Shown here: positions 16,166 through 27,157 of the stretch, piece by piece
Numbering within the stretch: position 1 is the stretch's first letter
Layout of the letters: every line of letters starts with the position of its first letter
Notes under the pieces: model-generated
What the model was told of the DNA's origin: nothing
What the model saw: only the letters and a program-made list of their open reading frames with translations
Database searches by the model: none
Assembly (NCBI RefSeq): GCF_020010905.1
Contig: NZ_JAGJBY010000002.1
Span: 620,001-684,000 of the forward strand
Length of the DNA: 64,000 nt
Source: Streptomyces acidiscabies
GTDB taxonomy: Bacteria > Actinomycetota > Actinomycetes > Streptomycetales > Streptomycetaceae
Direction: 5' to 3'
Position numbers and translations under genes: made by a program

Positions 16166-17221
16166 ATGCGCCGGGTTTCCCGTCTCACCCTCGCGGGTGT
16201 CTGTACCGCGGCTCTCGCCGTGACCGTTTCCGCCTGCGGATCCTCTTCCACGTCGACCTCGTCGTCGGCCGGTGAGAAGAAGAACCTGGGCCTCGCGCTC
16301 GCCTACGACGTCGGCGGCAAGGGCGACCAGTCCTTCAACGACGCGGCGACCGCCGGTCTGGACAAGGCCGACAAGGAGTTCGGCTACAAGTCCAACGCGG
16401 TCGAGCCGCAGGACGGCGAGTCCGACGCGGACAAGGTGCAGCGCCTGGAGAGCCTTGCGAAGCAGGGCTACAACCCGGTGATCGGCGTCGGCTACGCGTA
16501 CGCGCCCGCCGTCAAGGACGTCGCCGCGAAGTACCCGAAGGTCACCTTCGGCATCGTCGACGACAACACGATCAAGGCCGCGAACGTCGCCGACCTCGTC
16601 TTCCACGAGGAGCAGGCGTCCTACCTCGCGGGCGTCGCCGCCGCGAAGGCCACCAAGACCAAGACCGTCGGCTTCGTCGGCGGCGTCAACGTACCGCTGA
16701 TCCAGAAGTTCGAGGCGGGCTTCCGGCAGGGCGTCACGGACACCGACAAGAGCGTCAAGGTCAAGTCGCAGTACCTGACCGAGACCGCCGCCGAGGGTGG
16801 CTTCTCCAGCCCCGACAAGGGCGAGTCCGCCGCGGACGGTCAGATCGACGCGGGCGCGGACGTCATCTACGCCGCCGCCGGTCTCTCCGGCCAGGGCGTC
16901 ATCAAGGCCGCCGCCGCGAAGAAGATCTGGGCGATCGGCGTCGACTCCGACCAGTACAACCAGACCGCGCTGGCCGCGTACAAGGCGTACATCCTCACGT
17001 CGGCCATGAAGAACGTCGAGGGCGCCGTCTACGACCTCGCCAAGTCCGTCCACGACGGCAAGCCGCAGTCCGGCGAGATCCGCGGCTCCCTGGCCAACGG
17101 CGGCGTCTCCCTCGCGAACTCGAACCCGAAGTTCGCGTCGGACACGGCGATCCAGGACGCGGTGAAGAAGGCGGAAGCCGGCATCAAGGCGGGCACGATC
17201 AAGGTCAAGACGACGGTCTGA
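16166..17221 (+). CDS. BMP-family nucleoside-binding lipoprotein 2
   Basis: A 351-residue paralogue of the preceding gene. The signal is MRRVSRLTLAG with lipobox TVSAC, then a short Ser/Thr linker. The binding domain begins GLALAYDVGGKGDQSFND and includes VGFVGGVNVPLIQKFEAGF and WAIGVDSDQYNQTAL, nearly matching its neighbour throughout. AAGGAG at 16151-16156 sets the start. It is the copy closest to the ABC transporter operon, but a large hairpin (17263-17302) separates them, so it is probably made in excess as a single-gene transcript. Two closely related binding proteins may differ in purine versus pyrimidine preference; that is inference. Confidence 0.93.
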   Translation: MRRVSRLTLAGVCTAALAVTVSACGSSSTSTSSSAGEKKNLGLALAYDVGGKGDQSFNDAATAGLDKADKEFGYKSNAVEPQDGESDADKVQRLESLAKQGYNPVIGVGYAYAPAVKDVAAKYPKVTFGIVDDNTIKAANVADLVFHEEQASYLAGVAAAKATKTKTVGFVGGVNVPLIQKFEAGFRQGVTDTDKSVKVKSQYLTETAAEGGFSSPDKGESAADGQIDAGADVIYAAAGLSGQGVIKAAAAKKIWAIGVDSDQYNQTALAAYKAYILTSAMKNVEGAVYDLAKSVHDGKPQSGEIRGSLANGGVSLANSNPKFASDTAIQDAVKKAEAGIKAGTIKVKTTV

Positions 17222-17262
17222 CCGATCGGATCGGCTGTCGTAATGACACCGTTACCGCTCTT

Positions 17263-17302
17263 GAACGGGGTACGTGGAGGATCGCCTCTCCGTGCCCCGT
17301 TC
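17263..17302 (+). terminator. Hairpin between BMP2 and ABC operon
   Basis: An 18-base arm starting GAACGGGGTACG pairs with the arm ending CGTGCCCCGTTC across an ATCG loop, with one mismatch and two wobble pairs. It begins about 40 bases after the BMP2 stop and precedes the operator of the transporter operon. Confidence 0.75.
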
Positions 17303-17377
17303 GCGCGGCACAATGCTCGGAACGGATCGTGACCGAAAAGAACCGATCGGATCCGGGCTCTATTTAAAGTAGGGGCG

Positions 17378-17389
17378 CTACGCGCGTAG
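17378..17389. promoter_or_regulatory. Nucleoside-regulon operator (ABC-cdd-deoA)
   Basis: The perfect 12-bp palindrome CTACGCGCGTAG lies 28 bases before the presumed start of the ABC ATPase. An A/T-rich possible -10 element, TATTTA (17361-17366), ends 11 bases upstream, so the palindrome would cover the transcription start. That is repressor geometry. Confidence 0.8.
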
Positions 17390-17417
17390 ATGGCCCCTTT
17401 CTCAAGGAGAGTGCGCC

Positions 17418-19192
<1,775 letters not shown>

Positions 19193-19196
<4 letters not shown>

Positions 19197-20314
19197 AGAA
19201 GTTCGACAAGGAGCGCGTGCTCCTCGCGGTGGCCGGCCCGGTCATCGCGCTCGTCGCGGCGATCCTGCTGACCTCGGTCGTGCTGCTCGCCTCCGGCAAG
19301 AACCCGATCGAGCCGTACCGGCTGATGCTGGAGCAGATCCCCTACTCCGACATCCAGGTCCTGATCATCAACCAGGCGTCGATGTACTACATCGCGGCGC
19401 TGGCGGTGGCCCTCGGCTTCCGCATGAACCTGTTCAACATCGGCGTCGACGGCCAGTACCGCCTCGGCGCGCTGGTCACCGCGATCGTCGGCGCGCACGT
19501 CGCGCTGCCCGGGTTCCTCCAGATCCCCCTGCTGCTGCTCGTCGGCGCGCTGACCGGCGCGATGTGGGCCGGTATCGCGGGCATCCTCAAGGTCACCCGG
19601 GGCGTCTCCGAGGTCGTCGCGACGATCATGCTGAACTCGATCGCGACCAGCCTCATCGGCTACCTCACCCTGCGCGACAACTTCGGCGTCCTGGTCGGTG
19701 ACAACGTCACGACCGGGATCATGAAGGACTCGGGCTGGATGCCCGGCATCAACCTCGGCGCGGACGTCGGCGAGATCTACGGCCTGGTCTTCCTCGCGAT
19801 CGCCCTCGGCATCGCGTACTGGGTCGTCCTCAACCGCACCCGCTTCGGCTTCGACCTGCGCGCGACCGGCGAGTCGGAGACGGCCGCCGCCGCGTCCGGC
19901 GTCGACGCGAAGCGGATGGTCGTCACCGCGATGCTGGTCTCCGGCGCGGTCGCCGGTATCTCCGGCCTCCCGCTGCTGCTCGGCGACGCGCACACCTACA
20001 GCCTGAGCTTCCCGGCGGGCCTCGGCTTCACCGCCATCGGCATCGCCCTCCTCGGCCGCAACAACCCCGGCGGCATCGCGCTCGCCGCGCTGCTGTGGGC
20101 CTTCCTCGACAAGGCGTCCCCCGCGCTCGACTACGCCATGCCGGTGGCGTACGAGAAGGAGATCGCCACGATCATGCAGGGCCTGATCGTCTTCGCCGTC
20201 GTCATCAGTTACGAAGCCGTACGGCAGTGGGGTCTGCGCCGCCAGCAGAAGCAGGTCGGCGCGCAGCTCGCCGCCGAAGCCGCTCAGAACGTCAAGAAGG
20301 AGGTGGCGGTCTGA
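19193..20314 (+). CDS. Nucleoside ABC transporter permease 1
   Basis: A 373-residue BPD_transp_2-type permease with about nine to ten hydrophobic segments. Family features are GFRMNLFNIGVDGQYRLGA in the third segment and GVSEVVATIMLNSIATSLIGY. RATGESETAAAASGVDAKRM is the cytoplasmic loop that couples to the ATPase. Its ATG overlaps the ATPase stop in ATGA, and its stop overlaps the next permease start in TGATG, so the three transporter genes are tightly coupled. With the next gene it would form the heterodimeric membrane channel that takes nucleosides from the BMP lipoproteins. Confidence 0.92.
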
Positions 20315-21576
20315 TGGCCACCGCGACCGTCGCCAAGCCCCCGGCGAAGCAGCCCGGCAAGGGCAGCCGCAAACTCTCCCTGCCCGTACTCCTGCTGATC
20401 ATCGCGGGTGTGCTGGTCCTGACCTCGATCGTGCGCCTGATCTCCGGCGCCGACGGCATCACCTCCACCGGCCAGATGTCCACGGCGCTGCGCCTCGCCG
20501 TACCGATCGGGCTCGCCGGGCTCGGCGGGCTGTGGGCCGAGCGCGCGGGCGTCGTCAACATCGGCCTCGAAGGCATGATGATCCTCGGCACCTGGTTCGG
20601 CGCGTGGGCCGGGTACCAGTGGGGTCCGTGGACGGGTGTCGTGTTCGGCATTCTCGGCGGCGCGCTCGGCGCCGTCCTGCACGCGATCGCCACCGTCACC
20701 TTCAACGTCAACCACATCGTCTCCGGTGTGGCGCTCAACATCCTCGCGCTCGGCCTGACCCGCTACCTCTCGAAGTTCACCTTCGAGGACGCGCCGCAGG
20801 GTTCCTCCAAGCAGTCCCCGCCGATCGACTCGCTCGGCAACTTCGACATCCCAGGGCTGTCGAGCTGGCTGGAGACCCTGAACGACAAACACTGGTTCCT
20901 GATCTCCGACATCGCGGGCCTCGTCGGCGGGCTGGTCACGAACCTGTCCCCGCTGACCGTCGTCGCCGTCGCGCTCGTGCCGCTGACGTGGTGGGTGCTG
21001 TGGCGTACGGCGTTCGGTCTGCGCCTGCGGTCCTGCGGTGAGAACCCGGTCGCGGCGGAGTCCCTCGGCGTCAACGTCTACAAGTACAAGTACCTCGCGG
21101 TCATCATTTCGGGTGGTTTCGCGGGTCTTGGCGGGGCGTTCCTGTCGATCGTCGCGTCGAATGTGTACCTGGACGGCCAGACCGCCGGGCGCGGGTACAT
21201 CGGCCTCGCGGCCATGATCTTCGGCAACTGGATGCCAGGCGGGCTCGCGCTGGGTGCCGGACTCTTCGGCTACACCGACAGCCTCAACCTCCGGGGCGGT
21301 ACGACCAACGTGCACGCGCTGCTCCTGCTGCTCGCGCTGGTGCTGGTGGTGGCCGCCGCGTACCAGATCTGGAAGAAGAAGTACGTGTCGGCGGCGATCT
21401 CCCTGGTGATCTCCGTCGTGATGTTCATCTGGTACGCCAACACGGACGAGGTCCCGCGCCAGCTCGTCACCGCCGCGCCGTACCTCGTCACCCTCCTCGT
21501 CCTCTCCTTCTCCGCGCAGCGCCTGCGGATGCCGAAGGCGGACGGGCTGCCGTACCGGAAGGGGCAGGGCAAGTGA
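20314..21576 (+). CDS. Nucleoside ABC transporter permease 2
   Basis: A 420-residue partner permease. After a basic cytoplasmic start it carries about ten membrane segments, with the family block LGGLWAERAGVVNIGLEGMM, NVNHIVSGVALNILALG, and the coupling loop RSCGENPVAAESLGVNVYKYK. It is longer than many homologues because of two additional C-terminal membrane segments after YQIWKKKY. AAGGAGG at 20297-20303 gives a strong ribosome site. The GTG of cdd overlaps its stop (GTGA), so transport and deamination are translationally linked. Confidence 0.92.
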   Translation: MATATVAKPPAKQPGKGSRKLSLPVLLLIIAGVLVLTSIVRLISGADGITSTGQMSTALRLAVPIGLAGLGGLWAERAGVVNIGLEGMMILGTWFGAWAGYQWGPWTGVVFGILGGALGAVLHAIATVTFNVNHIVSGVALNILALGLTRYLSKFTFEDAPQGSSKQSPPIDSLGNFDIPGLSSWLETLNDKHWFLISDIAGLVGGLVTNLSPLTVVAVALVPLTWWVLWRTAFGLRLRSCGENPVAAESLGVNVYKYKYLAVIISGGFAGLGGAFLSIVASNVYLDGQTAGRGYIGLAAMIFGNWMPGGLALGAGLFGYTDSLNLRGGTTNVHALLLLLALVLVVAAAYQIWKKKYVSAAISLVISVVMFIWYANTDEVPRQLVTAAPYLVTLLVLSFSAQRLRMPKADGLPYRKGQGK

Positions 21577-21962
21577 CGGTGGACTGGTCCTCGCTGCGCG
21601 CGGTCGCCCACGAGGCGATGACCCGCGCGTACGCCCCTTACTCCGGCTACCCCGTGGGGGTCGCGGCGCTGGTCGACGACGGGCGCACGGTCTCCGGCTG
21701 CAACGTCGAGAACGCGTCGTACGGCATCGGCCTGTGCGCGGAGTGCGGGCTGGTGTCCGAGCTGCACCGCACCGGGGGCGGGCGGCTGACCCACTTCACG
21801 TGCGTCGACGGCAACGGCGACGTGCTGGTCCCGTGCGGTCGGTGCCGCCAGCTCCTGTACGAGCACGGCGGTCCTGACCTGCTGCTGGAAACCCCCGAGG
21901 GGATCCTCCCTCTCTCCGAGATGCTCCCCCAGGCCTTCGGGCCGGGACACCTCACCAAGTAA
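21573..21962 (+). CDS. cdd: Cytidine deaminase
   Basis: A 129-residue homotetrameric-type cytidine deaminase, converting cytidine and deoxycytidine to uridine and deoxyuridine. The zinc site is complete: the cysteine and catalytic glutamate in LCAECGL (the usual HAE/CAE motif) and the two cysteines in VPCGRCRQ. The substrate loop CNVENASYGIGLCAE is intact and an early YAPYSGYPVG is canonical. GTG 21573 overlaps the permease stop. Length is normal for the class. A hairpin lies just downstream, before deoA. Confidence 0.96.
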   Translation: MTVDWSSLRAVAHEAMTRAYAPYSGYPVGVAALVDDGRTVSGCNVENASYGIGLCAECGLVSELHRTGGGRLTHFTCVDGNGDVLVPCGRCRQLLYEHGGPDLLLETPEGILPLSEMLPQAFGPGHLTK

Positions 21963-21968
21963 CTCCTG

Positions 21969-22000
21969 TGCGGCCCCCCTTGCTTGTCCGGGGGGCCGCA
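21969..22000 (+). terminator. Intra-operon terminator or attenuator between cdd and deoA
   Basis: An 11-bp perfect stem, TGCGGCCCCCC with GGGGGGCCGCA, with a ten-base loop, is followed at once by TTTCTTC. This is a good rho-independent-type terminator seven bases after the cdd stop and 25 bases before the deoA ATG, so deoA depends on read-through, processing or another promoter. Confidence 0.8.
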
Positions 22001-22024
22001 TTTCTTCGGAAGGACACCCACCCC

Positions 22025-23308
<1,284 letters not shown>

Positions 23309-23318
23309 TCCTTCTTTG

Positions 23319-23368
23319 ACGCCACAACCCCGCCCTGTCAGTCAGAAACTCGGGCGGGGTTGTGGCGT
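23319..23368. terminator. Bidirectional terminator between deoA and DUF397 gene
   Basis: A 17-bp perfect stem starting ACGCCACAACCCCG and its complement ending GGGTTGTGGCGT enclose a 16-base loop. It lies between convergent genes and can serve both. Confidence 0.88.
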
Positions 23369-23380
23369 TCGGTACGACCG

Positions 23381-23596
23381 TCAGACGCGCGGCTCGGCGG
23401 AGGCCAGCTCGACGAAACCACTCCATGCGTCGCGGGAGACGGAGAAGTGGGGGAGGCTGGTGTCTTTGGAGTCGCGGACGTGTACGGCTGTGGTGCGGGC
23501 CGAGACCTCGACGCACTGGCCGCCTTCGGCGCCGCTGTAGCTGCTCTTGAACCAGGTGAGACCGGAAGCGGCGGTCGAGGACTCGGCGTTGTTCAT
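23381..23596 (-). CDS. DUF397 protein, without adjacent regulator
   Basis: A 71-residue DUF397 protein. The family pattern is clear: LTWFKSSYSGAEGGQCVEV, VHVRDSKDT, and SRDAWSGFVEL. In Streptomyces these small proteins are usually encoded next to an XRE-type helix-turn-helix regulator with a DUF5753 domain and act with it. Here the neighbours are deoA and a flavin-binding-type protein, and no XRE gene is adjacent. ATG 23596 follows an AAGGAG about 13 bases upstream; an in-frame extension upstream lacks support. Confidence 0.85.
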   Translation of the reverse strand: MNNAESSTAASGLTWFKSSYSGAEGGQCVEVSARTTAVHVRDSKDTSLPHFSVSRDAWSGFVELASAEPRV

Positions 23597-23656
23597 AGCG
23601 ATCCCAGCACTCCTTCGGTCTGTTTCATTACTCGATGCCCCCACGAACCGCTGCGC

Positions 23657-24163
23657 CTATGCCGGGTTGCCCGCCGGATCACGCGCGTACGTGAACAGCG
23701 ACTCCGCCTCGACGGCGATGAAAACCCCGTTCCCCCAGTCCGACACCCGCGTTCCACGTGCCTGGAACTGTGCTTCCTCGACCGCCGCGAACTCGGGATC
23801 GGAGGCATCCATGATCCGTCCGGTGCCGTGCACGATCAACGCGAACCCGTCCTCGGCCGACAGACTGAGGCTCAGGGCGGGACGCTCCGTGAGGTTGCGG
23901 GCCCGATGAGATTGGGCGCCGGTCGGGACGTACAGCTTTCCCCCGACGATCAACGCCCCCACCGGCGCGCACCTGGGGGCTCCCGAAGCGGTGACGGTGG
24001 CCAGGACCACCTGGAACACACCTGCGCACCGCTGTACCAACTGTGCTGCGGACAGCGACTGTTCGGGCAGTCCGAACGACGCGCGCAGCGATGGAGAGGC
24101 ACGGCGGACGCTGTCGTCGATGAGCTCCTGGAGCTCGGCCAGTTCCGCCGCTGATTCGTTCAT
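23657..24163 (-). CDS. Pyridoxamine 5'-phosphate oxidase-like protein
   Basis: A 168-residue split-barrel protein of the PNPOx-like/FMN-binding group. The barrel strands are readable in VVLATVTASGAPRCAPVGALIVGGKLYVP and in ALSLSLSAEDGFALIVHGTGRI. An N-terminal helical segment of about 35 residues precedes the barrel. Such proteins bind flavin, F420 or haem and range from oxidases to simple binders. It lies upstream of the DUF397 gene in the same direction with a 60-base gap; no functional link is evident. Confidence 0.72.
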   Translation of the reverse strand: MNESAAELAELQELIDDSVRRASPSLRASFGLPEQSLSAAQLVQRCAGVFQVVLATVTASGAPRCAPVGALIVGGKLYVPTGAQSHRARNLTERPALSLSLSAEDGFALIVHGTGRIMDASDPEFAAVEEAQFQARGTRVSDWGNGVFIAVEAESLFTYARDPAGNPA

Positions 24164-24272
24164 CCGGCTGTTCTACCGATCACCTCGGAAAAACGGAAGT
24201 CCACCTGTTTGTGACTGACGGTGTTGTTCGGGCGCACCGATGAGTTGAGCCGCCCGCCGGGGTCTACCCCAC

Positions 24273-24614
24273 GTGGACCCTGAAGGACTCCCCGTAGTCA
24301 TCCCGCGCAGCCCCTTCACCCCGGATGTGGTGGAGGGGCTCTCCGACGAGGTGCGGAGGTTGTTGGCCGTGGCTGTTGAGAAGGTGGTCGTTGTCGATGT
24401 GGGCGGGCTCGGGCCGCCGGGGTTGGCGCAGGTCGACCTGGTTGCCCGGTTGCAGCTCGTGGCCAAGCGGGCCGGGGGGCGGATACGGCTCAGAGACCCC
24501 GGCCCGGCGTTCGTCGCGCTGCTAGGGCTGGTCGGTCTCGTCCTTGAGGTGGAGGGGGAAGCCGAAGAGGGGGAACCAGCGGGGGGTGTCGAGGTAGAAG
24601 TGGAAACCGGTTAG
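24273..24614 (+). CDS. STAS-domain protein
   Basis: A 113-residue protein resembling a compact STAS domain, the fold of anti-sigma-factor antagonists. I see the strand-helix pattern VVIPRSPFTPDVVEGLSDE, KVVVVDVGGLGPPGL, then LARLQLVAKRAGGRIRLRD and a strongly acidic tail. GTG 24273 is the first usable start. Its last 93 bases overlap the 3' end of the convergent sigma-factor gene, so the two messages are antisense to each other there. Partner and role are unknown. Confidence 0.65.
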   Translation: MDPEGLPVVIPRSPFTPDVVEGLSDEVRRLLAVAVEKVVVVDVGGLGPPGLAQVDLVARLQLVAKRAGGRIRLRDPGPAFVALLGLVGLVLEVEGEAEEGEPAGGVEVEVETG

Positions 24615-25529
24615 GCGGCCGTCCGAGATCTCCAGGACCTGGATGGACCAGGGCGACCAGCCGCCCTTCTCCGGGTCCGGCTTGTAGTGCGCGAACCCGG
24701 GCAGCCCGTTGACCTGGACGGGGAAGAGGCGGGAGTTCTCGCAGCCCGAGCCGAGGGTGGTCATGAAGCCGGTGATGTCCGCGTGACCGGTGAGCCACAG
24801 GTCGAACGGCGGCATCGTCATGATCGCGTCCTCGTGGAGGAGCGCGGTGAGGGCGGTCATGTCGTACCCCTCGAAGGCGGCGACGTACCGCTCCAGGAGT
24901 TTCTTCTGCTCGTCGTCGAGGGAGTTGAAGACGTCGGCGGCGGCGCCCTTGTCCTCGGGCTGCTCGGCGAGGGTCGCGCGGGCGCGCTGGAGGGCGCTGT
25001 TCACCGAGGCGACCGACGTGTCGAGCAGCTCCGCGACCTCGCTGGCCTTCCACGCGAGGACCTCGCGGAGGATGAGGACGGCCCGCTGCTTGGGCGGGAG
25101 CTGCTGGAGCGCCGCCATGAACGCCAGCCGGATGGATTCCTTGGCCACGGCCGCCTCCGCCGGGTCCTCGACGGTGGGGAGCGCTCGCGCGTCCGGGATG
25201 GGTTCGAGCCAGGTGTTCTCGGGGCGCGGGGAGAGCGCGGCCTGCGCGAGGGGCGTCGCCTCGCTGAGGTCGATCGGCCGGGCGCGCTTGTTGCCCGCGT
25301 TCAGCATGTCCAGGCACACGTTCGTCGCGATCCGGTACAGCCACGAGCGCAGGCTGGACCGGCCCTCGAACTTCTCGTAGTTCCGCCAGGCCCGCACCAG
25401 CGTGTCCTGGACCGCGTCCTCCGCCTCGAAGGTCGAGCCCAGCATCCGGTAGCAGTACCCGGTCAGCTCGACCCGGTGCTTCTCCAGCCGCACATCGAGG
25501 TCCGCCACCGCTGTCGTACCGTCACTCAT
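24522..25529 (-). CDS. ECF sigma factor with C-terminal SnoaL-like domain
   Basis: A 335-residue extracytoplasmic-function sigma factor of the long type in which a SnoaL/NTF2-like domain follows the sigma regions. Region 2 is ELTGYCYRMLGSTFEAEDAVQDTLVRAWRN-like (about residues 20-85), with SSLRSWLYRIATNVCLDML at its end. Region 4 shows LPPKQRAVLILREVLAWKA and the recognition helix near VASVNSALQRARATL. From about residue 200 the SnoaL part reads ALLHEDAIMTMPPFDLWLTG and onward. In this group the extra domain replaces a separate anti-sigma factor. ATG 25529 is chosen because family members begin about 20 residues before region 2; in-frame upstream GTG codons exist. The downstream end overlaps the STAS gene. 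Confidence 0.88.
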   Translation of the reverse strand: MSDGTTAVADLDVRLEKHRVELTGYCYRMLGSTFEAEDAVQDTLVRAWRNYEKFEGRSSLRSWLYRIATNVCLDMLNAGNKRARPIDLSEATPLAQAALSPRPENTWLEPIPDARALPTVEDPAEAAVAKESIRLAFMAALQQLPPKQRAVLILREVLAWKASEVAELLDTSVASVNSALQRARATLAEQPEDKGAAADVFNSLDDEQKKLLERYVAAFEGYDMTALTALLHEDAIMTMPPFDLWLTGHADITGFMTTLGSGCENSRLFPVQVNGLPGFAHYKPDPEKGGWSPWSIQVLEISDGRLTGFHFYLDTPRWFPLFGFPLHLKDETDQP

Positions 25530-25759
25530 TCCTCGTCCACCCACCCCTGTGGCCTTCGTGTCACGCGCCTTCGCGTCCACCTCCTCGGAAGCTACCGCAC
25601 CCCACTGACAATCACCCCTGGACTTGACAAATCCGCTGGTCAGCGCAGTAGGAACGAGGCCATGACAACACCCGGCACCACCCGCCCCGCCGACCTCACA
25701 CGCCTCGCGGCCACACCGGCGTCAAGCTGCCGCCTCGGCGCCAAGCCACCGCACCGGCA

Positions 25760-27037
25760 TCAAGCCGCCGCCACAACCTCCCGCCGAGCCGCCGCCCGAG
25801 CCGCCCGAGTCCCCGCCACCGTGATCGCCACGACCCCCGCCACCGCCAGCAACCCCACCGAGACGGTCCCACCCCACCCACCGGCGTGGAAGGCGATCGC
25901 CCCGACGGTCGACCCGACGCTGGACCCGATGTAGTACGCCGACTGGTACAGCGCCGAAGCCTGCGCCCGCCCGCTCGTCGCCGTCTTGCTCACCGACGAC
26001 GACGCCACCGCGTGCCCCGCGAAGAACCCGGCGGTGATGAGGACCAGCCCGAGCAGGACGAGCACCAGCGACCCGGCGAGGGACAGCAGCAGCCCCGTAG
26101 CCGTCGTACCCCCGGAGAGGTACAGCGCACCCCGCCGCCCGACGCGCCCGACCAGCCGCCCGGCGGTGGAGGCCGACACCGTACCTACGAGGTAGACGAG
26201 GAACACCGACCCCACGATGCCCTGCGGCAGCGAGAACGGCGCTTCGGTCAGCCGGTACCCGATGACCGTGTACACGCCCCCGAAAACGGTCATGAAGAGC
26301 GCACCGATGGCGTACAACCTCCGGAGGAGGGGGTTACCCAGATGACCCCGTACGGTGCCCAGCAGCACCCGGGGCCGCAGCGACCCCGGCGTGAAGTGGC
26401 GCGGAGCGGGCAGCAGCGCGCGGAACGCGACTGCGCACACCACCGCGAGCCCCCCGATCACCCCTACGGCGACCCGCCAGCCCCACTCCTGCGCGACCCA
26501 CCCGGTGATGACGCGCCCGCTCATCCCGCCGACGCTGTTGCCCGCGACGAACAGCCCGATGGCCGTGACCAGCGCCTTCGGCCGGACCTCCTCCGCGAGG
26601 TACGCGGTCGCGGAGGCCGGCAGCCCGGCCAGCGCGGCACCCTGCACACCCCGCAGCACGACGAGCGCGCCGAGCGACGGCGCGAACGGCACCAGCATCC
26701 CGACGGTCACCGCGACCGCGAGCGACGCGGTCATGACCGTACGGCGCCCGTAGCGCTCGGACAGCGCGCTCATCGGCAGGACGAACAGCGCGAGTCCGCC
26801 GGTCGCGGCGGCCACGGTCCAGCTCGCATCGCTCGCGGCGACGCCGAACTCGCCGGAGATCAGGGGGAGTAGAGCCTGCGTGGAGTACAGCAGCGCGAAG
26901 GTCGCGACGCCCGCGAGGAACAGCGCGAAGCTCATCCGGCGGTAATCGGTTTCACCGGGTTGCATACGGGTGTCGGCGGAGGGGACGGCTGCGCGGGCGC
27001 CCGTGGTGACGGGCGCCTCGGTACTGGCGGAAGGCAT
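25760..27037 (-). CDS. MFS efflux transporter
   Basis: A 425-residue major facilitator with 12 hydrophobic segments. The A-motif loop reads LSERYGRRTVM and the first bundle ends with LRGVQGAALAGLPASATAYL, a pattern common in drug and arabinose efflux pumps. A short hydrophilic N-terminus precedes the first span. ATG 27037 is preceded by no ribosome site, suggesting a leaderless transcript. It is divergent from the LysR-type gene, and an 8-bp inverted repeat lies between them, so regulation by that LysR protein is likely. The substrate is unknown. The 230 bases between this gene and the sigma gene hold nothing I can support. Confidence 0.87.
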   Translation of the reverse strand: MPSASTEAPVTTGARAAVPSADTRMQPGETDYRRMSFALFLAGVATFALLYSTQALLPLISGEFGVAASDASWTVAAATGGLALFVLPMSALSERYGRRTVMTASLAVAVTVGMLVPFAPSLGALVVLRGVQGAALAGLPASATAYLAEEVRPKALVTAIGLFVAGNSVGGMSGRVITGWVAQEWGWRVAVGVIGGLAVVCAVAFRALLPAPRHFTPGSLRPRVLLGTVRGHLGNPLLRRLYAIGALFMTVFGGVYTVIGYRLTEAPFSLPQGIVGSVFLVYLVGTVSASTAGRLVGRVGRRGALYLSGGTTATGLLLSLAGSLVLVLLGLVLITAGFFAGHAVASSSVSKTATSGRAQASALYQSAYYIGSSVGSTVGAIAFHAGGWGGTVSVGLLAVAGVVAITVAGTRAARAAARREVVAAA

Positions 27038-27060
27038 ACGTCGACGGTAGGCCGACCTGC

Positions 27061-27113
27061 GTTGATGCGTCCAATGCACGGACTCGTCATAATCGTTCCC
27101 ATGGTGCATCAAC
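27061..27113. promoter_or_regulatory. Inverted repeat in LysR/MFS divergent region
   Basis: GTTGATGC (27061-27068) and its complement GCATCAAC (27106-27113) are 37 bases apart between the divergent genes. The spacing suits two half-sites for a LysR tetramer at a divergent promoter. Confidence 0.5.
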
Positions 27114-27157
27114 CGAGGTCACAGGGTCATCTGTCACCGTCCGGTGACACGGAAGAC

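Noticed and set aside
25530..25934. Plus-strand frame beginning near 25661 between the sigma and MFS genes
   Set aside because: Thr/Pro/Ala-rich, overlaps the end of the MFS gene on the opposite strand and has no family match.
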